NCBI GenBank assembly: GCA_028284805.1 | Contig: JANQQZ010000059.1 | Span: forward strand, 1 to 50,574 | DNA length: 50,574 nucleotides | DNA from: Phycisphaerales bacterium | Lineage (GTDB): Bacteria > Planctomycetota > Phycisphaerae > Phycisphaerales > UBA1924 | Direction: 5' to 3' | In this document: positions 17,301 through 24,834 of the stretch, piece by piece | Position numbering within the stretch: the stretch's first letter is position 1 | Layout: each line of letters starts with the position of its first letter | Program-made: the position numbers and the translations under genes | The notes under the pieces: model-generated | The model's database searches: none | The model's input: the letters and a program-made list of their open reading frames with translations, nothing else | Told to the model about the DNA's origin: nothing

Positions 17301-17663
17301 ATCGAGGCGAAGATCGATCGCGTTGAGCGGCTGGGCGACGGGTTCCGCATCGTCGACTACAAGACGGGAGGAGCGTGGAAATCGCTCGTCGAGCCCGAGG
17401 CCGACGACCTGCAACTCGGGATCTACGCGCTCGCGCTCGCTGATGCCTACAGCATGGACCCGGGCGAGTTGGTGGGCGAGGCGGCGTACTGGGTGCTCTC
17501 GACCCAGCAGGCGGGAACGATCGCGCTGGAGGACCTGGACCTCAACGCGGTCCGCGGGGTCATCGACGACGCCATCACGGGCATCGTCGAGGGCCGGTTC
17601 GAGCCCGGGAAGAAGTGCGACGGGACCTGCCGGCTGTTTCACGGCGTGGAAACGCAACCCTGA
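14370..17663 (+). CDS. UvrD/PcrA-like superfamily 1 helicase with C-terminal PD-(D/E)XK nuclease
   Basis: In this 1097-residue protein the helicase motifs run in order: Q motif LNDRQRDAVLH, Walker A AGPGTGKT (residues ~26-33), VVVDEYQDVN (~250), GDDDQAIYGFRGSD, LTAHQSKGLEF and YVAMTRAERRL. From ~residue 845 there is an AddB/RecB-type nuclease: LSYSQIDAYRRCPACYHVKH, VGTVAHSALERF, IEAKIDRVE...FRIVDYKTGG. Two Cys pairs (CPAC and KKCDGTC near the C-terminus) flank the nuclease and may hold an Fe-S cluster. It probably acts in double-strand break resection or repair as an AdnB/AddA-like enzyme; no partner subunit is in the window. GTG start overlaps the rsmD stop. Confidence 0.88.
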   Translation: MSILDGLNDRQRDAVLHRDGPLIVLAGPGTGKTRVITRRIAQLIDEGARPETIAAMTFTNKAAAEMRDRLSDLVGIAGENIAAGTFHSLGLRWLARFGDTIGVPASLQLIDSAQRKELLEDAVLEASAEGLIEASRLAGGGPGEIAKHAWRWIERLRTTAVFASDAAETARRWRGLIASPPEGWDSQRIEAERARLGGFAEAVEIYARFERACASKGLATFDDYILLPIRILRKSPDAAAIIRDETRHVVVDEYQDVNGAQLELLKLLAPPSASRDICVVGDDDQAIYGFRGSDTRAFDHFAQVWTDATTITLDANYRSTPAIVAGSQRVIAKAETRFVADKALEAKGDHAGNASPIEAVHVDKATPWGGVIAPMILTDRAASGRAFDSYAVIASTHNKLEEVADQLSLAGIPVSRSRRASALDDEAVQDLLEWVRLLVEGQAYSATRLLTRPPIRMARDDAMRLRKEHHRVASRANAEGGEPPSFMAWVRDRDDESVRKLVDLYDELASLAANAPAHQVIAAIIERAGMAHSELLPLRDRAVRVAHLVAVLRFARELSPRLASPGDLGAFWDHYQRLDEKDQTFRGMSSIDDEAQAQFEGDGVRLLTAHQSKGLEFDTVFIPNIGTGPGQLGRVKPSERPDLPAELTDEEPTPPQDELRRLFYVAMTRAERRLVLMAHPAKSRSKSLHMFQELAWRGKHPLPVDEPSDGVLLRNDADVLRDAAAAGVGTTIDQLDAESSGDPDRRRRVLAAARREARLEAAEALETCDNAELTETMLAAQSDRLGRAAAWMSAIARLEQGDAETDLPPWLVGDDSARSRIAALAEQLAAETDPDSSHRGVRPPLHLSYSQIDAYRRCPACYHVKHVLGLVDAPSSAQIVGTVAHSALERFYRAWSEADNEGRDKPAKVDLVRTGRDLFFEASARVGGVDRAQLAQIEAQLDAGYDTFHDDDAEIVMIEEKLKLAYTRASGDDEAHTIEAKIDRVERLGDGFRIVDYKTGGAWKSLVEPEADDLQLGIYALALADAYSMDPGELVGEAAYWVLSTQQAGTIALEDLDLNAVRGVIDDAITGIVEGRFEPGKKCDGTCRLFHGVETQP

Positions 17664-17768
17664 CGACGCGGCGCGGGTAGGCTCTCCCGGCTGGATCCGA
17701 GCGGGCGGCCGTGTGTGTGCGCCCCGGAGACTGATCCACCACCACCCGCGCGGGGAGGGCGCACCATC

Positions 17769-20573
17769 ATGAATCTCAAGACTCTCGGGACGCTGCTGTT
17801 CGCAGGCACCGCCAGCACCACTATCGCCCAGCCTCTCGAAACGCGCGACGACCTGCTCGTGGGCACCCTCGACAACGGGCTCACCTACATGATCAAGGAG
17901 CACGGGAACCCGGAGGATCGGGCCGCCCTTTACCTGCATGTTTCCGCCGGCTCGCTGAACGAGACCGACGACGTCCGCGGTATCGCGCACTACCTCGAGC
18001 ACATGGCGTTCAACGGCAGCGAGAACTTCGAGCCCACCGAGGTCGTGTCGTTCTTCGAGTCGATGGGGCTGAGCTTCGGGCGCCACCAGAACGCGTTCAC
18101 CAGCTTCGACCAGACCACCTACATCCTGAACCTGCCCGACGCAGAGCTTGACACCATCGACAAGGCGCTTCTGTTCTTCGACGACGTCGCGGGTGGGCTG
18201 AGCCTCATCCCCGAGGAGATCGACGCGGAGCGCGGGATCATCCAGGAGGAGCGCCGCACGCGCCTGAGCCCCCAGCAGCGCGTCCAGGAGCAACTCTTCG
18301 AGGCGATCGCGCCTGGCTCAACGTTTGGCTACCGGCTGCCGATCGGCACCGAGGAGACGATCGACAGCGTCCAGCGCGACGACTTCGTGAAGTTCTACGA
18401 GACGTTCTACACCGCGAGCAACATGACACTGATCGTCGCAGCCGACCGCGAGGCCGAGTCGATCGTGCCCATGATCGAGTCGTACTTCGGCGACCTCCCG
18501 AAGGTCGACCGCCCGGATGACCTGCCCGTGGGCGTGACGCCCTACACCGAACTGCGGGCCGAGGTGTTCACCGACGCGGAGCTGACGAACGCGACGATCC
18601 AGATCATCAACATCCGCGAGCCGCAGCCCCCGGTCACGACACGCGAGCACATGCGCCGGGTTCTGGTGGAGAACCTTGCCTCGAGCGTGTTCAACCGTCG
18701 CCTGCAGAAGAAGATCAACGAGGGCCAGCTCGACATGCTTGGCTCGGCCGCGTTTGTGGGCGATTTCTTCGGCGCGATGCGGGTGAGCTGGATCCAGGCC
18801 TTCGGTCGCCCCGACGGCTGGCGGACCCAACTCGGCGATCTGACCCGCGAGTTCAAGCGGGCCCACGTGCACGGGTTCACCGCCCGCGAGATCGAGGACG
18901 CGCGCAAGGCCACGATCGCAGGGGCCGAGCGTTTCGCCGAGCAGGAGCCCACGCTGCCCGCGACCGCGATCCTGTCGGGGCTCAACCAGCAGGTCGCCCG
19001 GGGTGACACGGTGCTGAGCGCTGCGCAGCAGCTCGAGATGACGCGCGCCATGATCCCGACCATCACCGACGAAGAGGTGAACGAGTGGTTCGTCAGGCTC
19101 TACGACGACGAGAAGCTCATGGTCGCGATATCGATCCCCGAGCATGTCGACGTGCCGACGGAGTCGGAGCTTCTCGAGATCGCGAGGGCCGACCTGAGCG
19201 TGACGCCCGAGGCTGAGGCCGAGGAGGACCGGCCCGAGTCGTTCATGGCCAGCCTGCCCGCACCGGGCGAGGTCGTCGAGATCGAGAAGCACGAGCCGAC
19301 GCAGATCTGGTCGGCCTGGCTCAACAACGGCGTGCGGGCGCACTACCGCTACATGGACAAGCGCGAGGACAACGCGACGATCACGATCACCGTCGCGGGG
19401 GGGCGGATCCACGAGACCGCGGAGACGCACGGGCTGACCGACGCCGCCTCGCTCGCGTTCAGCCGCCCGGCGACGCAGCGACTCTCGAGCACGAACGTGC
19501 GTGACCTGCTCACCGGGAAGAAGGTCAACGTGGGCGGGGGCTCGGGCGGCGACACTATGTCGATCGGCGTGTCGGGCAACCCCGCCGATCTGGAGGCGGG
19601 TCTCCAGCTCGCCCACCTGCTGCTGACCGAGCCCATGATCGAGCAGGCGGCGCTCGACCAGTGGAAGGAGAACCAACGCCAGGCGATCGAGCAGCGCAAG
19701 ACCCAGCCGCTCGCGCAGCTCCAGGAGATCCTGCCCGCTCTGATGTCGCCCGAGGGCGAGGTCCGCATGCTGCCCATCACGGAGGACAGGGTCGAGGCGA
19801 TCACGCTCTCCGACGCCCAGGCGTGGCTCGAGCAGACTCTCGACGGCGCACCGATCGAGGTCTCGGTCGTGGGCGACATCGAGCAGGACGCCGCGATGGA
19901 TCTCGTTGCGCAGTACGTCGGCTCGCTGCCGCCGCGCGAGCGGATCAGCGACGCGACGCTCGACGAGCTGCGCACGATCACGCACCCCGAGGGCCCGCTC
20001 GAGGCCTCGAGCTACATCGAGACGAGCACGCCCGTTGCGCTCGCGATCACCGGCTCCTTCGGGCCCGACATCAGCAACGTGCGCGACACGCGGCTCATCG
20101 GGTTCGCGACGCAGATCCTCACGACACGCATGATCAAGGAGATCCGCGAGGAGGCGCAGCTGGTCTACTCGATCAGCGCCCAGAGCCAGCCCTCGACGGT
20201 CTACGCCGATATGGGCATGATCTTCGCCGCCGGCCCGTGCAACCCGGGGAACGAGACGACGCTCGCGGGCAAGATCGACGAGATGTTCAGCGACTTCGCC
20301 CAGAACGGGCCCTCGGGCGAGGAGGTCGAGGTCGCGCGGGGCCAGATCTTCAACAAGATCAATGAAGACACCGAGCAGCCTGGCTGGTGGACCGGGCAGC
20401 TGAGCGACGCGACCTACCGCGGACGGTCGCTCGATGACCTCGCCAACATGGAAGACGCCTACGCGGCGTTTACCGCCGATGAGATCCGCGACGCCTTCGC
20501 CCGCTACTACACCGATGACAACAGGATGTCGGTCGTGGTCGGGCCCAAGCAAGCCGACAGCGACGACCAGTAA
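17769..20573 (+). CDS. Secreted M16 family zinc metallopeptidase
   Basis: This 934-residue protein has two M16 halves. ATG 17769 follows GGGAGGG at about 9 bases and opens a signal peptide (MNLKTLGTLLFAGTASTTIAQP). The inverted zinc motif HYLEH (IAHYLEHMAFNGSENF) is at residues ~77-81, and the third ligand region EEIDAERGIIQEERR lies ~75 residues further. The second half (FSRPATQRLSSTNVRDLLTGKKV, MIKEIREEAQLVYSISAQSQPS) is the non-catalytic lobe. It should degrade peptides in the periplasm. A TAGGCT box at 17678-17683 is a possible -10. A terminator follows at 20604. Confidence 0.92.
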   Translation: MNLKTLGTLLFAGTASTTIAQPLETRDDLLVGTLDNGLTYMIKEHGNPEDRAALYLHVSAGSLNETDDVRGIAHYLEHMAFNGSENFEPTEVVSFFESMGLSFGRHQNAFTSFDQTTYILNLPDAELDTIDKALLFFDDVAGGLSLIPEEIDAERGIIQEERRTRLSPQQRVQEQLFEAIAPGSTFGYRLPIGTEETIDSVQRDDFVKFYETFYTASNMTLIVAADREAESIVPMIESYFGDLPKVDRPDDLPVGVTPYTELRAEVFTDAELTNATIQIINIREPQPPVTTREHMRRVLVENLASSVFNRRLQKKINEGQLDMLGSAAFVGDFFGAMRVSWIQAFGRPDGWRTQLGDLTREFKRAHVHGFTAREIEDARKATIAGAERFAEQEPTLPATAILSGLNQQVARGDTVLSAAQQLEMTRAMIPTITDEEVNEWFVRLYDDEKLMVAISIPEHVDVPTESELLEIARADLSVTPEAEAEEDRPESFMASLPAPGEVVEIEKHEPTQIWSAWLNNGVRAHYRYMDKREDNATITITVAGGRIHETAETHGLTDAASLAFSRPATQRLSSTNVRDLLTGKKVNVGGGSGGDTMSIGVSGNPADLEAGLQLAHLLLTEPMIEQAALDQWKENQRQAIEQRKTQPLAQLQEILPALMSPEGEVRMLPITEDRVEAITLSDAQAWLEQTLDGAPIEVSVVGDIEQDAAMDLVAQYVGSLPPRERISDATLDELRTITHPEGPLEASSYIETSTPVALAITGSFGPDISNVRDTRLIGFATQILTTRMIKEIREEAQLVYSISAQSQPSTVYADMGMIFAAGPCNPGNETTLAGKIDEMFSDFAQNGPSGEEVEVARGQIFNKINEDTEQPGWWTGQLSDATYRGRSLDDLANMEDAYAAFTADEIRDAFARYYTDDNRMSVVVGPKQADSDDQ

Positions 20574-20603
20574 CCCAACCCGGTGTACAAACTTCACGAA
20601 TCC

Positions 20604-20626
20604 CGCCCGCCGCGTGCGGGCGTTTT
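20604..20626 (+). terminator. Rho-independent terminator after the M16 peptidase
   Basis: CGCCCGC (20604-20610) pairs with GCGGGCG (20616-20622) over a 5-base loop, followed by TTTT. Confidence 0.8.
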
Positions 20627-20640
20627 CGTGCGCACGCCTC

Positions 20641-20646
20641 TACCCT
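20641..20646 (+). promoter_or_regulatory. -10-like box (TACCCT) 6 nt before ATG 20653
   Basis: TACCCT, six bases, then ATG; no Shine-Dalgarno. The same hexamer and spacing occur at the glycosyltransferase start (38947-38959). Confidence 0.42.
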
Positions 20647-20652
20647 CGCCGC

Positions 20653-22446
20653 ATGAAGCAGCTTGCCACACTCGTTGCCGCGTGCGTCATGGCCCTGTCG
20701 ACGCTCGCGCAGTCAGCCGCGGAAGAGGCCTCTCAGGTGCTCGACCAGTACCTCATGCTCGAATACATGCGCAGCCCGGTGTGGATGGAGAAGTACGTCG
20801 ATCAGAAGATCATGGCGGGCCGCCTCCCGAGCGAGGCGCCGCGGGCCTACGAGGACCACTACCGGCGCCAGCGCCAGGTGCTCGAGCGGATCGAGCGCAT
20901 CGAGCGCGATCAGCTCGACGACGACACACGCCTGTCGATCGACCTGGTCGAGTACAAGCTCGAGCTGAGCCTCGAGGGATCGCGGCTCTACCGCGAGCAG
21001 ATGCCCGTGACCAGCATTGGCGGGCCGCAGTACTGGCTCCCCCAGCTCGGGCGGTTCAGCAAGCTTCAGACGCCTCGCGACTACGACCTGTACATCGCAC
21101 GGCTCGGCGAGATCCCGCGCGTGCTCGACGAGACGATCGCGCAGATGCGCCTCGGCATCGAGAACGGGCGCGTGCCGCCGCGGGTGATCATCGAGCCCGC
21201 CGTTGCGCAGGCGCGCAACCAGGTCGTCGCCCGCCCGATGCAGAGCCCGTTCTACCAGCCCTTCGCGAGCCGGAGCCCGGACGACCCGCAGGCGCGCGCC
21301 GCCTTCGCGGTGATCGAAGAGCAGGTCGTGCCAGCCTACCAGCGCTTCGCCGAGTTCCTGCAGGACGAGTACCTGCCCGCGTGCCGGGAGACCGTGGGCA
21401 TCAGCCAGGGCGTCGACGGGATCGCCGCCTACGAGTTTGCGCTGCGCGAGCACACCACGCTGGAGATCTCCGCCGACGAGGTGCACCAGATCGGCCTCGA
21501 CGAGGTCGCCCGCATCCGCGCCGAAATGATGGAGACCATCCGGCGCACGGACTGGTTCGAGACCAACGGCTCGCAGTTGAGCGATGACGACAGCATGTTC
21601 GACGCGTTCACCGAGTACCTCCGCACCGACCCTCGCTTCTACTTTGAAACGGAGCAGGAACTGCTCGACGGCTACCGCGCCCTCTCCAAGCTCATCGACC
21701 CCGAGATGGTCAAGCTCTTCACCAGCCTGCCCCGCATGCCCTACGGCGTCGCGCCCATCCCGCGGTTCGCCGCCAGGTTCAGCCCCACCGCCTACTACTA
21801 CTCGGGCTCGGTCGAGGAGGGGCGTGCGGGCTACTTCATGGCAAACACCAGCGAGCTCGACCAGAGGCCCACGTACGACATGGTCGCGCTCACGCTCCAC
21901 GAGGGCGTGCCCGGGCACCACCTGCAGAACGCCCTGCACGACGAGATGGAGGGCCTGCACCCCGTCCGCCGATCCATGAGCTTCACCGCCTTCGGCGAGG
22001 GCTGGGGCCTCTACGCCGAGCGGCTGGGATTGGAGATCGGCGACGACCCGGAGCGCGGGCTCTACGCCGACCCTTACGACGACTTCGGCCGGCTGAACTT
22101 CGAGATCTGGCGCGCCATCCGTCTGGTGGTCGATTCGGGCCTGCACGCCAAGGGCTGGACGCGGCAGGAGGCCATCGACTACATGCGCGCCAACTCGGGC
22201 GCCACCGAGCGCAACATCACCAGCGAGATCGACCGCTACATCGGCTGGCCCGGACAGGCGACGGCCTACAAGATCGGCGAGCTCAAGATCCGTGAGCTGC
22301 GGGCCCACGCCGAGCAGATGCTGGGCGACGCCTTCGACCTCCGCGCGTTCCACGACGAGCTGATGAGCCTGGGCAGCGTGCCGCTGCCCGTGCTGGAGGA
22401 CCACATGCGGCGGTGGACCGAAACCCAAGCCCGGCTCGCGGGCTGA
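20653..22446 (+). CDS. Secreted DUF885 family protein (probable zinc metallopeptidase)
   Basis: This 597-residue protein has a signal peptide (MKQLATLVAACVMALSTLAQSAAEE). The DUF885 signature HEGVPGHHLQ is present around residue ~416, followed by FGEGWGLYAERLG and the C-terminal TSEIDRYIGWPGQATAYKIG and FDLRAFHDELMSLGSVPLPVLE, all characteristic of this family. The HExxxGHH arrangement suggests a zinc-dependent hydrolase acting on peptides outside the cytoplasm. It lies right behind another secreted peptidase (M16), separated by a terminator, and ends one base from the convergent dockerin gene. Confidence 0.9.
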   Translation: MKQLATLVAACVMALSTLAQSAAEEASQVLDQYLMLEYMRSPVWMEKYVDQKIMAGRLPSEAPRAYEDHYRRQRQVLERIERIERDQLDDDTRLSIDLVEYKLELSLEGSRLYREQMPVTSIGGPQYWLPQLGRFSKLQTPRDYDLYIARLGEIPRVLDETIAQMRLGIENGRVPPRVIIEPAVAQARNQVVARPMQSPFYQPFASRSPDDPQARAAFAVIEEQVVPAYQRFAEFLQDEYLPACRETVGISQGVDGIAAYEFALREHTTLEISADEVHQIGLDEVARIRAEMMETIRRTDWFETNGSQLSDDDSMFDAFTEYLRTDPRFYFETEQELLDGYRALSKLIDPEMVKLFTSLPRMPYGVAPIPRFAARFSPTAYYYSGSVEEGRAGYFMANTSELDQRPTYDMVALTLHEGVPGHHLQNALHDEMEGLHPVRRSMSFTAFGEGWGLYAERLGLEIGDDPERGLYADPYDDFGRLNFEIWRAIRLVVDSGLHAKGWTRQEAIDYMRANSGATERNITSEIDRYIGWPGQATAYKIGELKIRELRAHAEQMLGDAFDLRAFHDELMSLGSVPLPVLEDHMRRWTETQARLAG

Positions 22447-22447
22447 A

Positions 22448-23188
22448 TCAGCTGCCGATCGACGTGCACGCGTTGTAGTTCACGATCCACGCGTTGAAGT
22501 CCGCGGGGGTCACCAGCCCATCCCGGTTCTGGTCGGCGCGGATGCTGCCCGTGTTGAACGCCTGAATCCAGGCATTGAAATCAGCGGGCGTGGTCTGCGT
22601 GTCCTCGTTCACGTCGGCCAGGCAGCGCACGAACACGAACTGCCCCGCATCGCACGCGTCGAAGTTGATCCAGCCGAAGTTCTCCGCCCACGCGAACCCG
22701 CGGAGGCGGCTCGACGACAGCTCGATCCGCGCCTGCACCGGGCCGGGCTGGCAGAGGCCGACCGCGGGCGTGACCGAAGGATCGAAGGGGCCGAAGTTGA
22801 TCCACCCCGCGTTCTCCGACCACGCGAAGCCCGTGAGGTTGCGCACGCTCGGGTCGAACTGCTGTTCGGTGATGTTCACGCCGAAGTCGGAGGCGTCGGC
22901 GTTGGCGTACTGCACGCCGTCGGCGGGCGCACCGTCGCCCAGGTTGATCCAGCCGAGGTTCTCCGCCCACGCGAAGCCCGAAGCGACGCCCTCGCCGTTC
23001 GCGTTGAGCGGGCCGAAGAAGGGCTGCCGCGTCGCGTCGATGTCGTTGGGCGTTGCCGCATCGATCGGCGCGAAGCTGATCCAGCCCGCGTTCTCCGCCC
23101 AGGCGTAGGGGTTGGTGGAGACGGCGACGAACTGGGCGTGGGAGGACGCTGCGAGGGTAACGACGGCGAACGTGATGAGATGCTTCAT
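22448..23188 (-). CDS. Secreted protein with AWxENxGWIxF repeats and C-terminal dockerin-like repeats
   Basis: This 246-residue protein has a signal peptide (MKHLITFAVVTLAASSHA). The body has four imperfect repeats centred on YAWAENAGWISF, FAWAENLGWINL, FAWSENAGWINF and FAWAENFGWINF, spaced ~45-60 residues apart. The C-terminus has two calcium-loop units, ADVNEDTQTTPADFNAWI and ADQNRDGLVTPADFNAWI, of the dockerin-like type I associate with Phycisphaerae secreted proteins, followed by NYNAC. These units probably serve in surface attachment or sorting. It is the last gene of a coupled four-gene operon; its ATG overlaps the preceding stop (ATGA) and the SD-like GAGGGAG lies within the preceding codons. 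Confidence 0.8.
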   Translation of the reverse strand: MKHLITFAVVTLAASSHAQFVAVSTNPYAWAENAGWISFAPIDAATPNDIDATRQPFFGPLNANGEGVASGFAWAENLGWINLGDGAPADGVQYANADASDFGVNITEQQFDPSVRNLTGFAWSENAGWINFGPFDPSVTPAVGLCQPGPVQARIELSSSRLRGFAWAENFGWINFDACDAGQFVFVRCLADVNEDTQTTPADFNAWIQAFNTGSIRADQNRDGLVTPADFNAWIVNYNACTSIGS

Positions 23189-23676
23189 TGGTTGTCTCCC
23201 TCGACCCAGTAGTACAGATGGGCGGTAACGCTCTGACTGTTTTCGGATTCGATTTGAATCGGCGTGTCGACCGCGACGCCACCGAGAAGCACCTGCTGGC
23301 TGCCAACTACTGAATTGATGTCCGGCCGCCAAGCATTCCCAGCAAGACGAATGATCGAACGCCCATTTCCATCCGTAACACGACATGTCGAACCAGTGAA
23401 GCTGACCGAATACAGGCGTACGCCTTGCACACCATCCAGTACGGTCACAGGATTCCCGTTCACGCCAATCGAAACATCGAGCACCTGGAGATTTGGTGGG
23501 AATCCACTCGAAGCAGCACAGTCAGCGATCTGCTGACTGATGCTCGCCAGCGACGGCTGGGTGTCATCGACGGGCCCCGCCGGCGGCTGGAGCCCGTCCG
23601 GCTGCGCGAAGCCGATGGCGGCGACAACACCGAGTGTGCCGGCGATGGATGCGAGAGAGATCGTTGCGGGCTTCAT
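23185..23676 (-). CDS. Small secreted protein, leader-sharing family, unknown function (third gene of operon)
   Basis: The protein has 163 residues. Residues 1-46 (signal peptide, then QPDGLQPPAGPVDDTQPSLA) are nearly identical to the next gene upstream in transcription, also at the DNA level. The body after SLASI is unrelated and looks beta-rich (VQGVRLYSVSFTGSTCRVTDG..., SVTAHLYYWVEG). Two Cys are present. GC content of the body is visibly lower than that of surrounding genes. The start is fixed by an ATGA overlap with the preceding stop and by AAGGAG five bases upstream. I do not recognise the body; a small extracellular beta-sandwich is a guess. Confidence 0.68.
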   Translation of the reverse strand: MKPATISLASIAGTLGVVAAIGFAQPDGLQPPAGPVDDTQPSLASISQQIADCAASSGFPPNLQVLDVSIGVNGNPVTVLDGVQGVRLYSVSFTGSTCRVTDGNGRSIIRLAGNAWRPDINSVVGSQQVLLGGVAVDTPIQIESENSQSVTAHLYYWVEGDNQ

Positions 23677-24188
23677 GGGAGCTCCTTGTACAACACTTGA
23701 ACAGCGGAACCGAAAGTTGTTCCAACCTGGTCCCAGCTCACGTGCAAGCCATTGTCCACGATGATGTCGAGTTGAACCTCCACGGTTTGAACTCCTGTGC
23801 TACCGAATCCGTTGACAGATCCCACTGCATTTGCGCTTGGGTTTTGATTCGAGGTCCCGATGGCACCGGCGCCGTCGAACACAGTGCAATACCCGGCAAA
23901 CACGATGATCTTGTGCACCAACGTACGACCGGTTGAGAGCTCAATGGAAGTGAGTTGGTCGGTGTTCACCTGTTGATAGAACGACTGCCAAGGTCCTTCA
24001 GTGATGCCCGGGGACCCTGAACCGAGCAACAACTGATCGACTTTGGTTTCGATGCTCGTCAGCGATGGCTGCGTGTCCTCGACCGGCCCCGCCGGTGGCT
24101 GGAGACCGTCGGGTTGAGCAAAGCCGATGGCAGCGACGACGCCGAGCGTGCCGGCGATGGATGCGACAGAGATCATGGCGGGCTTCAT
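23673..24188 (-). CDS. Small secreted protein, leader-sharing family, unknown function (second gene of operon)
   Basis: The protein has 171 residues. Residues 1-46 share the leader of the gene at 23185-23676, and the body then diverges at once (ETKVDQLLLGSGSPGITEGP...). The body is beta-rich, with ELSTGRTLVHKIIVFAGYCTVFDG and VQTVEVQLDIIVDNGLHVSW. It ends SAVQVLYKELP. The YKEL codons contain AAGGAG, the Shine-Dalgarno of the next gene, and the stop overlaps the next ATG (ATGA). The start itself is coupled in the same way to the gene upstream. Confidence 0.68.
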   Translation of the reverse strand: MKPAMISVASIAGTLGVVAAIGFAQPDGLQPPAGPVEDTQPSLTSIETKVDQLLLGSGSPGITEGPWQSFYQQVNTDQLTSIELSTGRTLVHKIIVFAGYCTVFDGAGAIGTSNQNPSANAVGSVNGFGSTGVQTVEVQLDIIVDNGLHVSWDQVGTTFGSAVQVLYKELP

Positions 24189-24664
24189 GGGAGCTCCTTG
24201 TACACAACAATAAGATCAGCTGCGTTGAGAGTGTTCTCGCCCGTGATAGTCACTGGGCTCACAAGATCGATGTTGAGTTCGTTGGAGAACGCAACCTGGA
24301 AGCGAGCCTCGTCGGTTGACCGAATCAGCCGAGCCGCTTCAACGATCAGGCTGACACCGGCGGAATCTTCGACGACAACGGAACCCTTCTGCATGATCAC
24401 TCGCTCGAGTCTGATCGTGCCAGCTTCGATCTGGACCTGCGTGCCAGATGCGATACCGCGGAACTGCACTGCGGTCGACGCGCCCGCGCTGCCTCCCGGA
24501 ATCCCCGTGAGCAACGACTCGATGCTCGCCAGTGATGGCTGCGTATCCATCACATCACCGGGTGGCGGCTGGAGCCCGTCGGGTTGCGCGAACCCGAGCG
24601 CGGCCGCGATGGTGAGTGTGCCGACGGAGGCGGCGATGGCGGTGAGAACGTGTGTGCGTTGCAT
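24185..24664 (-). CDS. Small secreted protein, leader-sharing family, unknown function (first gene of operon)
   Basis: The protein has 159 residues from ATG 24664, preceded by GAGGAGA at good spacing. The leader MQRTHVLTAIAASVGTLTIA then GFAQPDGLQPPPGDVMDTQ is a diverged version of the leader of the next two genes. The body (STAVQFRGIASGTQVQIEAG, GSVVVEDSAGVSLIVEA) is beta-rich and ends DLIVVYKELP, so YKELP and its embedded Shine-Dalgarno recur. It heads the operon; TAGCGT at 24693-24698 is a possible -10. Function is unknown. Confidence 0.68.
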   Translation of the reverse strand: MQRTHVLTAIAASVGTLTIAAALGFAQPDGLQPPPGDVMDTQPSLASIESLLTGIPGGSAGASTAVQFRGIASGTQVQIEAGTIRLERVIMQKGSVVVEDSAGVSLIVEAARLIRSTDEARFQVAFSNELNIDLVSPVTITGENTLNAADLIVVYKELP

Positions 24665-24692
24665 GCGTGTCTCCTCGAATGAAGGAGAGCCC

Positions 24693-24698
24693 ACGCTA
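24693..24698 (-). promoter_or_regulatory. Putative -10 box (TAGCGT) of the secreted-protein operon
   Basis: It lies 28 bases before ATG 24664, leaving room for the GAGGAGA ribosome-binding site. No clear -35 box is seen. Confidence 0.3.
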
Positions 24699-24733
24699 CA
24701 CGAACCAAAAGCCGGCGCGCGGGCACGGCACGC

Positions 24734-24742
24734 TTATCCACA
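24734..24742 (+). other. Perfect DnaA box (TTATCCACA) in a structured, AT-richer spacer
   Basis: The 9-mer matches the DnaA consensus exactly. It lies in the 170-base spacer 24665-24834 between atpG and the secreted-protein operon. That spacer also has a GAGAC/GTCTC inverted repeat (24804-24818), possibly part of the atpG terminator. Only one perfect box was found. Confidence 0.4.
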
Positions 24743-24834
24743 GTCCTGCATGGAACCTTTGTTCTCGATCCGAACCGTGCAGAACACACTTATGAGTTGT
24801 TTCGAGACAATAAGTCTCAAGACTGAGGCGATCG

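Noticed and set aside
22995-24664. Lower-GC bodies of the secreted operon as a mobile element
   Set aside because: No integrase, transposase, terminal repeats or target duplication is visible; the composition shift alone does not show transfer.
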